NCBI GenBank assembly: GCA_008711295.1
Contig: VUYV01000156.1
Coordinates: forward strand, 368,634-432,633
Reading direction: 5' to 3'
DNA length: 64,000 nucleotides
From: Anarhynchus alexandrinus
Lineage: Eukaryota > Chordata > Aves > Charadriiformes > Charadriidae
The first letter of the stretch is position 1; each line of letters opens with the position of its first letter. The notes under the pieces are model-generated. The model saw only the letters and a list, made by a program, of their open reading frames with translations, ran no database searches and had not been told where the DNA came from. A program made the position numbers and the translations under genes. Positions 27,301 through 38,901 of the stretch are shown here, piece by piece.

Positions 27301-30300
27301 TCAGTTACTGCAGTGCTGGAATTCCAAAGCTAAGAAACACTTTCAATGTCATCTTAGGTTGCAACCCAGTTCAAAAACAGCCTGATGAGCCTTATAGAAA
27401 TCCTGATGTCCAAGGAGCCTTCTTATATCCGATGTATTAAACCGAATGAGAACAAGGAGCCTGGTAAGACATTGGGATGAAAACACAGTTGAGAGAAAGG
27501 AATGAATTGAGGGAGACTTTAGCTTGTAGCTAGGTACAGCAGATATAATATATATATAAAAATATATAAGTATATTTTAGAGAGAGATTAAATATATATA
27601 TATATTTCTTAATTAAGCTAGCAGCAAAGTCATCACCTTGGGTAACTGTGGATTCGATCCCTTCCTTACATGTCCCTATACGTGGACAAGTGAGTGAGCT
27701 TCTGCAGACCGTGTTTACCGGTGAATATGTATGTTCTTACTACAGGGAAGTTTGATGATTATCTGATCCGCCATCAGGTGAAATACCTGGGACTAATGGA
27801 GCACTTGCGGGTGAGACGAGCTGGCTTTGCCTATCGGCGGAAGTACGAGCTCTTCTTGCAAAGGTAAGCAGAGCTGTTCTGCCCTCTAGCCAGGTAAACC
27901 TGCTCTCCCTCGAGGGCTTCAGAGCAAGGCTTGTTTAAATGTCAAGTCCCAGTGACACGAGATGTGGAGGTGTCAGCAGACAGGTGTTTTTTGTCTGTAT
28001 GTATTGTGATCAGCTTTGGCATCTTCTGCCTTGGATAAAGCAGTAGAAATTTGTGGGGGAGAGCTTCAGGAAGGTGTTCCTCAAATATCAAGTCATTTGT
28101 GTTGATGTCTTGCTGATCTTTCAGGTATAAATCCCTCTGTCCAGCTACCTGGCCACATTGGCATGGCCCAGCAGCTGAGGGTGTGGAGAAGCTCATCAAA
28201 CATATTGGTTACAAGCCGGAGGAATACAAATTAGGAAGGTAATCTTCCTTTCTCTGGCTGTGATCTCTGCTGGTCAGCTGCATGGTGCTTGCCATATTTG
28301 ATCCTCTGTCCTGTCTGTGAGTGCAAGCCACCATGTGGCGCTTCCCAGAGAGCTGCAAGATGCAGTGGTGTGAACAGATCCCTTTAGCTTAGCTCTTGCT
28401 TGACCATGTGAACTGGGTGGACCTGCCTGGCTCTGCAAACCTGGTGGCTTCTGAGTAGTGACTTCTTTAAAACAGGCCAAAGTAACCTCACCCTAAAGGT
28501 ATACAATGCACAGGAGCAAGGAGACAGATGAAAAACCCAGATTCATAATTTTTCTCTTTATTTTTACCTTCCCGTTTCCATGGAAGCTTGAATCCAGACG
28601 AGTTTCCCCAGCCTCTGGGTTGGGGGAGATGGGCTGCCTTGCTTCAGCTCCAGGTCTCCCTGCTTGCTTGGGCAGCCGGAGGCAACTTGCCTGTCTTAGG
28701 CTTGGGTTCTTTTCTTAACTGCCTTTTGCAACCACTCCTGAACCACAACCTTGTCCTCCCTGCTAAGGCACAGGGCAAGACAGGGCTCTCTAATGTCACC
28801 TTCAGCCTGTGGCTATCAGAATCCATGAATTAACATCTAGGATAGTAGCAAAGACAAGGAAACCTGTTTTCACTGGGTTTCAGCTGCTTATCCTGAGCTC
28901 TGCAGCTCCTGAAAAACTTGCAGGGACCCTGATATTGAGAATTACAAGTTGTGTAAAGGCACAGGTCTCCACACTGCACCTTCCAGGGCACCTGAGACCT
29001 TGTGCAGTAACTGGTGTTTTCCTTCCTTCCCTCTCCCTGCTACCCTTTGCCAAGCCCTTTGCACCCTTTCAGGATGCGCCAGCTAGACAAATTAAGAGTG
29101 GTTATGGAAGGAGATGTAGCTCGTTAGCATTACAGCTAGTTGGAGGACTCTGAACCTGGTTAGGACAGCTGAAATGATGGCTCACTGTGAATAAGCTGTT
29201 CATGGTCTCTTTTTCAGAACCAAAATATTCATTCGGTTCCCAAAGACTCTGTTTGCTACTGAAGATGCATTTGAATTCAGAAAGCACCTGTTAGGTATGG
29301 TTCCAGTTCCCTTTATATATAGACTAAGAAGCAGAGCCTGGGTGAACTGTGTTTCTGGGCTCCAGGTTCATGCAGCAGATGCACCGTGGTGAGAGCTGAG
29401 ACCCCTGGTCTGCATAGCTCGGAGAGTCCAAGGAAAACTTAGTAATCTTTTTCCAGGGTGGGGAGAAATCACGAGCTATATTGCTTGAGTTCTAGATACT
29501 TACCTCCTTTAGAGCTCCTCAGTCCTACTAGTAACTGTTGGTCCATGTCTAGATGCACTAAGTACCTTTCCCCTGGAATTGGGATACCACTTGTCTCATC
29601 CTAGTGTTAGCTGTTTGTACCTGCTTAAAATGCATAAATGCACGGGTCTGCTTAAAGGCACCTTTTCCTACACAGGCTGCTTTTGATTTTGTTGGTGTTC
29701 CAGTGCCTTTGTTCCTCAGTGATTGTGCAGACCCTCCTGTGCCTTGGGACGTGGGGTCTGATTGCTGGGAGCACAGCTCCTGAATGCTCTGATCAAAAAG
29801 AAATCTCTGGTTTTTTTTTTTTTTTTGCCAGTTTCAAGACTACAGGCCAAATATAAAGGATGCCTTGGAAAGAGAGAGTACAAGAAGAAGAGAGAAGCAG
29901 GTATGGGCTCTGGAATTGAGGACTCTCTGCTTAGGGCTATGATTTCCAGTAGGAATTGTAGCTTTGGGAGGTCACAGATCCATGTTGCTGCAGATAGCAC
30001 TCGCAGCTTCCCTGCAGGGCTGTGGGTGTTGGGCTCAGATGCAGGTGACAGCTGTATGAAGAGCATACACAGGGGTCTGTTTAGCTCCTCACACCATGTG
30101 CTGCTCTTGGTGTCGCCCAGGCATCAGCTGTGGGAGCAGCTCTGTGCAGCGGCAGCACCCTCTGCTGTGCATGTGGGGATGTTCTGGCCTACCGAGGGAA
30201 TTGCTCGTTAACTGCTAGGGAAACAAACCCTCTTATCACAGTGGACAAGCTGGTAAATAATGCTGCAGGCTCAAAGGACAGCTTTCTGAGATGAGCTGCG

Positions 30301-33300
30301 TGCTGTGTACACTACATCACTGCCTCAGTGCTGAGCTCTACAGTGCACGTAGTGCCGGATCAGTTATTATGGAGAAGAAAATACTCTAAACTTCTTACTC
30401 TAGAGATCAGCTGATGGGAAGAGCTACAAAAGAGCCAGTTACAATTTCTGCTATATGAATTTAAAGGATAGTATGGCACAGGACCTCTGATACTAATACA
30501 AGGACCTGATTAATTCTTGCAGCTATCAAGCTGGAGGCTTGTTGGCGAGGAGCACTGGCACGGAAGGCGGCCAAGAAGAGGACGTGGGCGGTTCAGATAA
30601 TCAGGAAGTAACTATCACTGTGTGGTGGTCGTGGGGAGGGTTTTGGGTCATGGTGTGGTGATGGTTTCTGGACAACGAGTCCAGAGTACTGATGGTACAG
30701 TGAGTCAAAACCATCTCCTTCACACCCATTTCTAAGCTATCACTGTAGCTAGGAGGACAGTTGCCAGGTGGGGTTGATCAGGAATGCCTGTCACCTCTTC
30801 AGGAATTCTCTGACTTGCACCAATTTCTGTTGCTCTGCTAGTTTATATTGGTACAAGGGATCGACAGACCAATCCTTTGCAAGCCCGTCCGTTCTCTCCA
30901 TATATGGACCTCCCTCTTTACTCCCTAAAACCCAGCTCCTGAATACTGCATCAGAAGTAGTGCTGATCTTCCTTTTTAAGCCCAAAGCGCTGTATTTTGG
31001 TCAACAAAGCCTGGAAAAAAAAATGTTAATGTTTGGAATATTATAAAGCTCAAGATTTCCATTGCTGTAACACAGGTGACAGTGTACCTGAGTTAACGGC
31101 AATGATCTGTTAGCCTGTTTGTGTGCTTTCTGTGACTTGCCTTTCATTTCCACTGACTTCTGAACATAACATGTAAGTTCTGGTTTGGATATTTTCTGTA
31201 GGTTCATAAATGGCTTTATCAATCGGAAGAAACCCCTTTGTGCAGAGAACATTGAATTTGTGCAGCTTGTGCAGTACAACTACTTGATGAAGCTCAGAGA
31301 CCACGTTCCAAAAAACGTCTTGGACAAGAGCTGGCTTCAACCTCCTTCCATCCTGGAAGAGGTGAGGGTTGCTGCAGGCTTCAGGAGAGATGGAGGTGGC
31401 TTCTGCTCTGTGGTCACAGGTGTGCACACTTCATGTAGGAAAAGAGCAGTGATCTCCTGCTGGCTTGTCCTCTGTTCAGGCATGATGAGCAGAACCTTTG
31501 GAAGACCCTGGGATCCTCTGTATTTGGGGGAGAACAAGAATGAGAGGAATGGTGCCGTGTTTAAGTCTCCAATGGAAAGGAGGGAGCTCGGTGCTCTTCT
31601 TTTAAGGAATAGAAAGGAAGATGCACTGACAGAAAAGTAAATTCATGAACCCTATTAAAGACAAAATTAATCCCACAATGTTTGAAGCTTGCAGCACAGA
31701 TAGACTTGTAGCCTTTCATCTTGTTTGGGCTTTAGCAGCACAGGTAGCTTCAGTGCATGAATTGGACAAATTCTAATTGCTTCCAGCAGAACTCTCACTT
31801 AGAAACAGCTGCTGACATTTGTTGTGGCCCCTTTGATCTTGCCCATAGCCTGGCTCAGGACCAGAGCAGATCAGTCTCACACCGGCTGTGGCCAGTGCTT
31901 GGTGGGTGAGGTGGGCCCAGTAAATTAGAAAGCTCAGACAGAAGGCAAGGTGAAGAGCAATGCTAATGGTGTGCGGTGCCCCAGTCTCGTCTGGGGGTGA
32001 CCGATGGAGTTTGCTGCTTTTAGTAACTCTAGTAATGACTCAGCTGCTTGGTGTTGTTCATCCTTCAGCTGCTGCTGGGCATTAACCCTTCTCTGGTAGC
32101 AAAGATCTTTGGTACGTGGGGCTCTGGGCTGGTCTGGGCTGGGGGAGCTCAAATGAGTTGTGACTAGAAGTTAAAACAGCTTGCACCAGGCAAGTATTTG
32201 TTGGGACTGCAGCAGTTGTTTGCACAACTTCACTACTTTTTTTTTTTTTTTTTTCTTAATGTAGACATCTGAGATGCTACAGAAAATCTGCATTAGGAAC
32301 CTAGTAAGGAAATACTGCCGAGGTGTTACTGCTGAGAGGAAAGTGCAGGTAACTAACACGTGGAGTGCAAACGTGCAAGTTAAAACGCGCTGTGCATGTG
32401 TGATATCTGCTCTCTGTTAACTGTCTGAAATGCAGACTGCACCTTCTCACACACCACTGCTCCTTCTGCTGAGCAAATTTTCTGGAGCCTGGAGTTGGGT
32501 GGTTTTCAGTGGCAACTGCAATGTACAGTGCAGTGCTGCTACAGATGCACTGATCTTAATCTTATAGCATTAAAACTGCACTTCTTATAATTAGGATAGG
32601 TCCATAAATAAGAAAAGACCCGTAGGACTGCTTAGTCCCTACTACCCCTTTATTTGGTGTAATACAGGAATAACCTAAAGATGTTGAAAGAAATGCAGTA
32701 TGAGTCAGGTAGATATTGCATGAGTAAAAGGATGATGTGCAGTAACGGTGCCTACGTTAGAACTGCTGATGTTACTGATGGAGAAACTCTTAGAGGGTAA
32801 AGGCTGTTCCTTCTCAAAACAGTTACAGCAAAAAGTGGTAGCAAGTGCTGTTTTCAGAGGGAAGAAGGAGGGCTACCTGCAGAGCATAAACGAGCCTTTC
32901 ATGGACACCCGACTAAGTGAGTACACAACAAACCCCTGAAGGACTCAGCCACGTGCTCCTTGCTCAGGAAAACTGTTGGACAAAACAGACTCAGTTTCTA
33001 AGAGAAATTCCCATCTGACAGAGGCAGCATCACCAGCCGCCTTTGGGCCCTGCCATTCCTTTCCTCTGTCGTGTCTGGTGACACTAAAACGGATTAATCT
33101 GCCAGACTTTGCTCTCAAACTGGAGGTACCTGGAGTCCCTCTTGGGACAGAGAGCCATAAACCCAAGCAAAATTCCCTGTGGGCTGGGATGGATCAGGAC
33201 CCCCCCTCGCTGTGCTGGACGGAGCAGGGAGGCTGAGCGGGGATGCTGCAGTGCAGCATTACCAGTGGGGATCCAGTCCAAGGACTGGAGCTGCTGGGAA

Positions 33301-36300
33301 GGAGAGATGTGAACCTTGGGAACCCATGGGGTTGGTGTTAAGCACATAAAAGGCACGAGAAGAAAGCCCTAGTAGTGCAATGGCAGGGCGAGGAATCTGG
33401 GACACTGGGTAGGGTGCGGCGGCAGTGGTGTGTGGGTGAAACACTGGGGTCGTTATTGGAAGCTCCTGGAGAGCTTCAGCTGGAGCACTGTGCAGAAGGG
33501 AAAATGCTCTGGATGATTCTCGGCACGAGTCCTTCTGTGCCAGGGCCTGAACCAAGAACAGGCCCAAGAACAGCCAGTAACGCCCAGTGTGAATTACTTG
33601 TCAGGCAGGAATAATCACTGAAATGGGTTTAGGAGTAGCTGGAAGTGAACACCCTCAGTTTAGAAGGAAGTGTACCATGGGGACAATTAATGCAGCTCTC
33701 TGGTGTTTTGCTGGTGGGAGCGGTGGCCATCTGTCACCTACACTCAGTTTGTCTTTCTGGTTTGCTCCTCAGAAGAGAATGATATAAACCCCAAAGTACT
33801 GCAGCTCATCCACGGCGAGAAGATCAAGGTAAGGGAAGGACAGCTGGAGCTCAGCAGCCCTTGAAGCGGCTGCGCTGGAGTCCTGGACCTGGTCGGTCAC
33901 AGCTCCGTGACTGGGCAATCCGTGACGCCTGAGGCTGTCTTGCAGCCATGTCTGCGTGGCAGGGCAGACTGATGAATAGCAGCGTAGCGAGTATTTCCTT
34001 GCTTTTAAAACTGAGATGGGTCTTAAAATGCACCTAGACAAAAATTATCTAAGATTCCTTTTAATAAAAGCTTAAAAAGCATCACTAACCCCATTTGGGC
34101 CGTAATGGGCAGGAGACGTGCAGGTGTGAGCACTGCACTTCCCTGGTTATGGCATAGAGGGCACAGGTAAACCATCTTTCCCCAAGCATGATTCTGCCAT
34201 CTGGATTTCCAAGTATAAAGAAACCAGGTCGTTGTTAGCAGAGGTTGGCAGCAGCCGCTGTTGTGAGCCGGGATGTGCGGTGCTGCTCCTTGCTGAACTG
34301 CTTCCAGCGCAGGACCCCGCGGTCGTGAGAAATGCTGATACCAACTCGTTGTTTTCAGTATGTGACCCCCGTGATAAAATATGACAGGAACGGGTTCAAA
34401 GCACGAGACCGGCTACTTGTTCTCACCCAGTCCGCAGCGTATGTGGTGGAAATGGCCAAGATCAAGCAGAAAATAGACTACGCCACTCTGAAAGGTAATG
34501 GTGGAAGTCAGTGCGGGGCTTCCCTTTCTGCCAGTGACACTGAGGGTGGAAAGATGAACGTCTGAAACTTGGTCTTTCAAAGATATTTGAAGCAATGATC
34601 CACCTGAGAACACTTTTTAAAGGGTCCGTATGTCAGCATGCAGTTCCTTGAAGTATAAATTATGAGTAAGAGGATGCAGTTCTTTGAAATACTTAAATGC
34701 AGGAGGACATCGCTTTCTGCTGAAATAGAGGGGATGAAAAAAAAAAACAACCAACTTTTCTACCCCATTTTGTAGGTATTTTTTAATCCTGCCATTGTCT
34801 GAACTACAGTCCAGGGGTAGAATATATACTTTACTTTCTCCCTCCTCCCTTACCAAAGCAAAGGTAGCATGGAAGGGTATGGAGCAAACAACTAATGCAC
34901 CACGTTTAAATAATCACTGCTGGAAATGTGTTATGGAAAAGTGGATGACAGAGACAGTGATCTTGGGAAGGTACTTTGAAAACTGGGAAGATGATGATGG
35001 TGTTGTGGAACTGTCTTTGGTAGCTTTTCCTCTAATTCTTGGATTTCTTTTGAAGGTATTTCCACCAGTAACCTGAGCGATGGGATTGTAGTCATTCACG
35101 TTCCCGAGGACAACAAACAGAAGGTAGAAAATTGAAATGTAGCTACTGTGATCTTGTGGTTAGAAGGTCTTGTAGCTGACAACTCGAATATTTTCCTATG
35201 AAATACTGGAATTACACAATTACTAATGTTTACTAATTCTGTAATCAGCTAGACCTTTACATTCTTGCTGTCTCACCATGAAAGCTTTCACTTTTTTCTT
35301 TTTTTTTTAAGAGTCAAAGTCACTATAAATCCCAATAGCCCCTGGAAAGGATGTTTAACAAACCAAACTTGTACATGACTGTAGTAATTGCTGTCATTAT
35401 CGGTCCCTTCTGCACAGCAGCCGCTACTCCAGCATTAGGAAGGGGTTTCTCTGAATACACAACTGCTGCTTGGCTCATGTGCTGGGATGATGCCAGATGA
35501 CTTTATGCCTCTTTTATTTTTGTTTCCAGGGAGATGTGATACTTCAGTGTGAGCATATCTTTGAGACGGTCACTAAACTCTGCATGCTGGCCAATAAGCA
35601 AAACCTTGTTAAAGTTGTGAAGGGAAGGTAAGGAAGGACGTTGAATGGGTAGTATTGTGCAGGCTGTATTTTATGGAAAAACCTGCTTTAAAAACTATTA
35701 GGCCTGGACTACCTCGGTGAAAACTCTTAACATCACCCCAGCAGACACTGCCCTAAGCTGATTAGGTCTGTTGCGGCAGCACGGGTGTTTTCATGGCTTG
35801 CTTTCACAGGCACAGGGGAAACAAGATGGGATACACTGGAACAATAAAATTATTTAAAAGCATTACAGCCTTTTCCCACGCTAACGAGGCTTGCTTCCAC
35901 GATGACTGGGGTTGCACCTTGCCAGGTGTGCTACTCTGCTCTAAGAACTGCCTAAGATCCCAACTTGTTTATAGGTGACTGTACTTTAAAAACACTTTTT
36001 TCGGCCTTCTGCTGCTGTGACCTGGGCCCTGAGGTTGCGGGTTTAGTGCTTTCACAACGGATCTCATTAGCACCAGCTCTGAGGAAAGCTTGCTGGGCTG
36101 AGCCTGCGGGTCACTTCAGGATAAATGCTCCTCTCCCTGAAAGATTCAGAAGGCCCTGAAATGTGATTGCTGAGCACAGGAACCTTCCCAGTCACGCCAC
36201 CAAGCTAATGGCAGGTGGATGCAGTCTGTCTCTCAAATCTCCACATAAATTGAAACTGGCATATGAAACCCGTACTTCTGCTCCAGCTTTTCTCTCTGGC

Positions 36301-37644
36301 CTTTGCGTTTCAATTGTAATTAGATTCTGTGTGTTCAGTGGTTTTTCTCCAGGTCAGATCTGCTTATCTTCTAGTGCTTAATTGCACCAGGAAAATTCAA
36401 ATGCCTGGACCAGGCAGGCATGGTCCATTCATCAAACCCTTCTGGGTTGTGTGGTATAATGCAATTGTTTAGGAAATTTACCTAAGCTGGAGGGCTCTGA
36501 TCTTCTAATCTAACGAGATTTGCCAAGGGAACAAAAATAAAGGGGGCTTAGAGTAAAGCCTATTGCGAGGAAAGCATCTAATGAGTAATTCTGTCTGTAT
36601 TTGCAGTCTTCAGTTTCGCATTGGCTCTGGGAAGGAAGGGACAATGGTGTTTACTGTTGGGCAGGAGCCTCAGGTCTTCAAAGCCAAAAATGGACAACTA
36701 ACAGTGGTAAGGCCTCATCTAAGCACTGGGAATATGACTTGTGCTTTCTCCTTCGATGCTTAAGCCCTCTAGAGAGCACAGCAAAGCTCTAGCGAGGGCC
36801 CTTTTATAAGAGTTCAGGAGGACTTGGTTCCTCTTACAGGGCAGAGAGGTGCACGATGTCAGTATCTATCTACAAGATAATACATAATAGATGGTCCTCG
36901 CTGTGTTGGGAGTTGCAGCTACGGATCTTGCACATGAACTGTCACTGCTGCTCACTCTCTCAAGCTAGCATGAGGAGAGGGAGCAAGGTTCTCTCCTGGC
37001 TTGGTCATTTAGAGAACCTGGCCTGAGCCCAAATTCAACATGCATCTGCAAACTTCACCCGAGTCCTCCTTTCACCACCTCTTGTTGCCTCCTTCAACCA
37101 AGTTATTTCTGAAATTGGTTGGGGGATAGAGGGAAAGCATTTCTTATCACCCAAGCAGGTTATCTGAGAAGAAAGGATCGCTCTGACCCAGCGACAGTCT
37201 CGGCAGAACTGCTGCTGATGGGGAAAATAAATTCTAGCTCTGCCTGTAACTATGGAAAATGCAGGAGCTTTGCTTCTGTCCTTGCTTGTGCTCAGGCAGG
37301 GAGGTGCTAAACCTGCCTTTTATCAGCTCAGGGCTGCAAGGCAGTAAATGGCAGGTGTGGCTGGAGGAACAAGGAAAGCTTTACTGGTGAGCTTAGCGTT
37401 TTTGGTACTGCCAGCTGACAACTCCAAGGAAGAATTACACGCCGAGGTGCAATACCCTCAGGCACTGGTGAGCTGTCCCGGCAGTCTGGAGATGAAGGGA
37501 GTTGTCTCTATATGCCAACTGTTAAACAGAAACAACACAACCTCTTTTCCCACTGAAGGGAGACCTCAAGGAAATAACATTTGTACTAAACTTAATGGCT
37601 CCTTCCTTTTCTTGTCCCAGGTGTCAACCCAGGCAAAGTCTTGA
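15307..37644 (+). CDS. MYO1H: Unconventional myosin-Ih (class I myosin heavy chain), complete CDS in 31 exons
   Basis: A single-headed class I myosin: an actin-activated ATPase motor with a calmodulin-binding neck and a basic lipid-binding tail, expected to act at membranes and cortical actin. Exons read: 15307-15432 (exon from 15274), 16480-16595, 17577-17775, 18284-18364, 18804-18983, 20057-20155, 20495-20608, 20938-21009, 21642-21761, 22104-22171, 22508-22613, 23132-23212, 24648-24739, 26188-26282, 26527-26573, 26794-26874, 27358-27463, 27746-27863, 28125-28238, 29218-29294, 29832-29900, 30523-30607, 31202-31361, 32265-32348, 32823-32916, 33773-33828, 34359-34494, 35056-35123, 35530-35627, 36607-36706, 37621-37644. 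All junctions are GT-AG, phases agree, and the joined frame is 3066 nt (1021 aa; human about 1032). The ATG opens [16 protein letters not shown], which aligns with the human start. The closest alternative is MYO1C; the tail sequence and the KCTD10 neighbour favour MYO1H. No frameshift or stop was found. Exon edges are manual calls. Confidence 0.97.
22857..22879. repeat. Short palindrome in MYO1H intron 11
   Basis: TTTCTACAGTG, one central T, then CACTGTAGAAA: 11-bp perfect arms. Probably incidental. Confidence 0.75.
24740..26187 (+). other. MYO1H: MYO1H intron 13
   Basis: A 1.4-kb intron. It holds an imperfect short direct repeat (TTAGATGGCTTTGGCC at about 25004 and again at about 25041) and T-rich tracts near 25640-25670. 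No other element was seen. Confidence 0.6.
27540..27608. repeat. AT-rich microsatellite in MYO1H intron 17
   Basis: Interrupted (TA)n sequence with an AGAGAGAG break, about 70 bases, between the exons at 27358-27463 and 27746-27863. Confidence 0.85.
29832..31240 (+). other. MYO1H: MYO1H neck: three IQ motifs
   Basis: Three successive calmodulin-type light-chain sites follow the head. IQ1 is [11 protein letters not shown] at residues 701-711 (exon 29832-29900). IQ2 is [11 protein letters not shown] at 724-734 (exon 30523-30607). IQ3 is [12 protein letters not shown] at about 746-757, split across the junction 30607/31202. The first position is L or I rather than always I, as in mammalian MYO1H. 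Three IQ motifs match the MYO1C/MYO1H subgroup. IQ3 lacks the usual Q and is the least canonical of the three. Confidence 0.85.
31202..37644 (+). other. MYO1H: MYO1H TH1 tail, exons 23-31
   Basis: This is the basic tail-homology-1 region of short-tailed class I myosins, which in MYO1C/MYO1H contains a PH-like fold that binds acidic phospholipids. Visible landmarks are [10 protein letters not shown] (exon 31202-31361), [15 protein letters not shown] (exon 32823-32916), [15 protein letters not shown] (exon 34359-34494), [14 protein letters not shown] (exon 35056-35123) and [10 protein letters not shown] (exon 36607-36706). The last coding exon adds only VSTQAKS before TGA at 37642-37644. The extreme C-terminus is the least conserved part and should be checked against transcripts. 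Confidence 0.85.
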
Positions 37645-37824
37645 TGAGAAACAGTTCCTGTTCCTGGTCACTGTCTTGTTTAGGAACAGAAAGGAGCCTG
37701 CGGGATGAGACCAGCACTCGCATCTCCCTGGACTCTTTGATGCCATAGGGCTGCTGTGATTTGAGAGTTTGCTTGCATCTTTTAGGCTCTCTTTTTATGG
37801 CTTAAAACTATTTAACTATAGTTA

Positions 37825-37830
37825 AATAAA
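37825..37830 (+). terminator. MYO1H: Candidate proximal poly(A) signal of MYO1H (AATAAA)
   Basis: AATAAA lies 181 bases after the MYO1H stop codon, which would give a short 3' UTR. A second AATAAA on the same strand at 38857-38862 could end a longer one. The sequence does not show which is used. Confidence 0.55.
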
Positions 37831-38856
37831 TTCCATTATGTTGCTGTAACATTCCAGTGGGCATAGATGCTCATTACACAGTCACAGGGAAATGTTTAAA
37901 CCAAAAGTGGCAGTTCCACACATAAAATATCTGTCTCTGCGCACTCGGTAAGAGCTGAGAGCTCTGACCAGTCAGGAAGGATTAAGACAGAAGCAAAAAG
38001 GTTTCTCTAGCTGTACTTTGCGTCACAACTCGGGAACTGCATCAAGTGCAGCTCAATGAAGTTAACTCTGGTCTGAAAACACCTTTTCTCTCAGGCAGAG
38101 TGGCAAAGCCCTTAACACCAGCAGGTAGTTCTTCGGCATGTGGCGAGATGGTTCAATGTAGCTGTAGGGCTGGTGCTGATATTGTTGTCGGTGCATCAGC
38201 ATATGAAGCTGCTCATCAGGAAACCTCAGTAAGCTGCTTTCTTTTCTACTCTGACATGGGGGAAGATCTTTGCTTTTAGAGTGACGCTGTCCTGGTTCTC
38301 CCCGCGCAGCAGCTATGTGCAGTGCAGTGGAAGCAAAACCCTAAAAGATGACCAAAATGCCTCCTCTTAAAGAGGGATGTGCTGGGTTAGTGCATTCCAG
38401 TTCAGAAGAAACCCGTCTCCTGCTGCTCAAGAACCTTCATCTCTATCTACAGAGCTGAGATTCTGCTCCCTCGGGAACAGGGGGGGGGCCCTCGCTGGTC
38501 ACTGGAGGTGTACTGGGGCAGCTGCAAGGGGAGGGGGTGGAAGGCAGGAATTCCTTCTGCTCCCTGCAGCTCTACTGCCCGTCTCTGCTCACTGCGCTCG
38601 CTCTGCTGCCTCATGTTGAGGCAAACTAGCGTAGCACCTGCTCCAGCTTGCTTTGGCGAGGCTGAAACCACAGCCTGAACACCCTTGACTTGCTGCCTTC
38701 GGGGTCTGCAGAGTCCCGAGAGCCACATCGCTGGTGCCTCTGCCGTGAGCAGTGCCAGGGGGTAAAACTAATTGGGGTCAGGATGACGTCTGGTGTTTCT
38801 TCCTGAAAGTTCCTTCCAGCTCCATGGATCATGAGGACAGCATGCTTCAAAGAAGT

Positions 38857-38862
38857 AATAAA
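38857..38862 (+). terminator. MYO1H: Candidate distal poly(A) signal of MYO1H (AATAAA)
   Basis: A plus-strand AATAAA about 1.2 kb past the MYO1H stop. It faces the KCTD10 minus-strand poly(A) signal at 38896-38901, with 33 bases between the two hexamers. If used, the MYO1H transcript would end where the KCTD10 transcript ends. Confidence 0.4.
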
Positions 38863-38895
38863 GTGACTCGCATGTAAATATGAAATATCTTCTAA

Positions 38896-38901
38896 TTTAT
38901 T
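38896..38901 (-). terminator. KCTD10: Candidate distal poly(A) signal of KCTD10
   Basis: TTTATT on the plus strand, read as AATAAA on the minus strand. It is the last good hexamer before the convergent MYO1H 3' region. Cleavage 10-30 bases on would fall at about 38866-38886. Confidence 0.5.

Larger units (their letters stand above)
15307..29294 (+). other. MYO1H: MYO1H motor (head) domain, exons 1-20
   Basis: Residues 1 to about 697 form the ATPase and actin-binding head. The P-loop GESGAGKT is at residues 105-112 (exon 17577-17775). Switch [10 protein letters not shown], is at 157-165 (exon 18284-18364). Switch II, DIYGFE, is at 381-386 (exon 22104-22171), followed in the next exon by the [16 protein letters not shown] relay-helix block. 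The exon at 27358-27463 carries SYIRCIKPN and the exon at 27746-27863 carries [14 protein letters not shown], both typical of the end of the 50-kDa region and the converter of class I myosins. All nucleotide-contacting residues of the family are intact, so this looks like a working motor. Confidence 0.93.

Noticed and set aside
29762..30211. A 149-codon plus-strand ORF
   Set aside because: It is the MYO1H IQ1 exon (29832-29900) read through into its introns.
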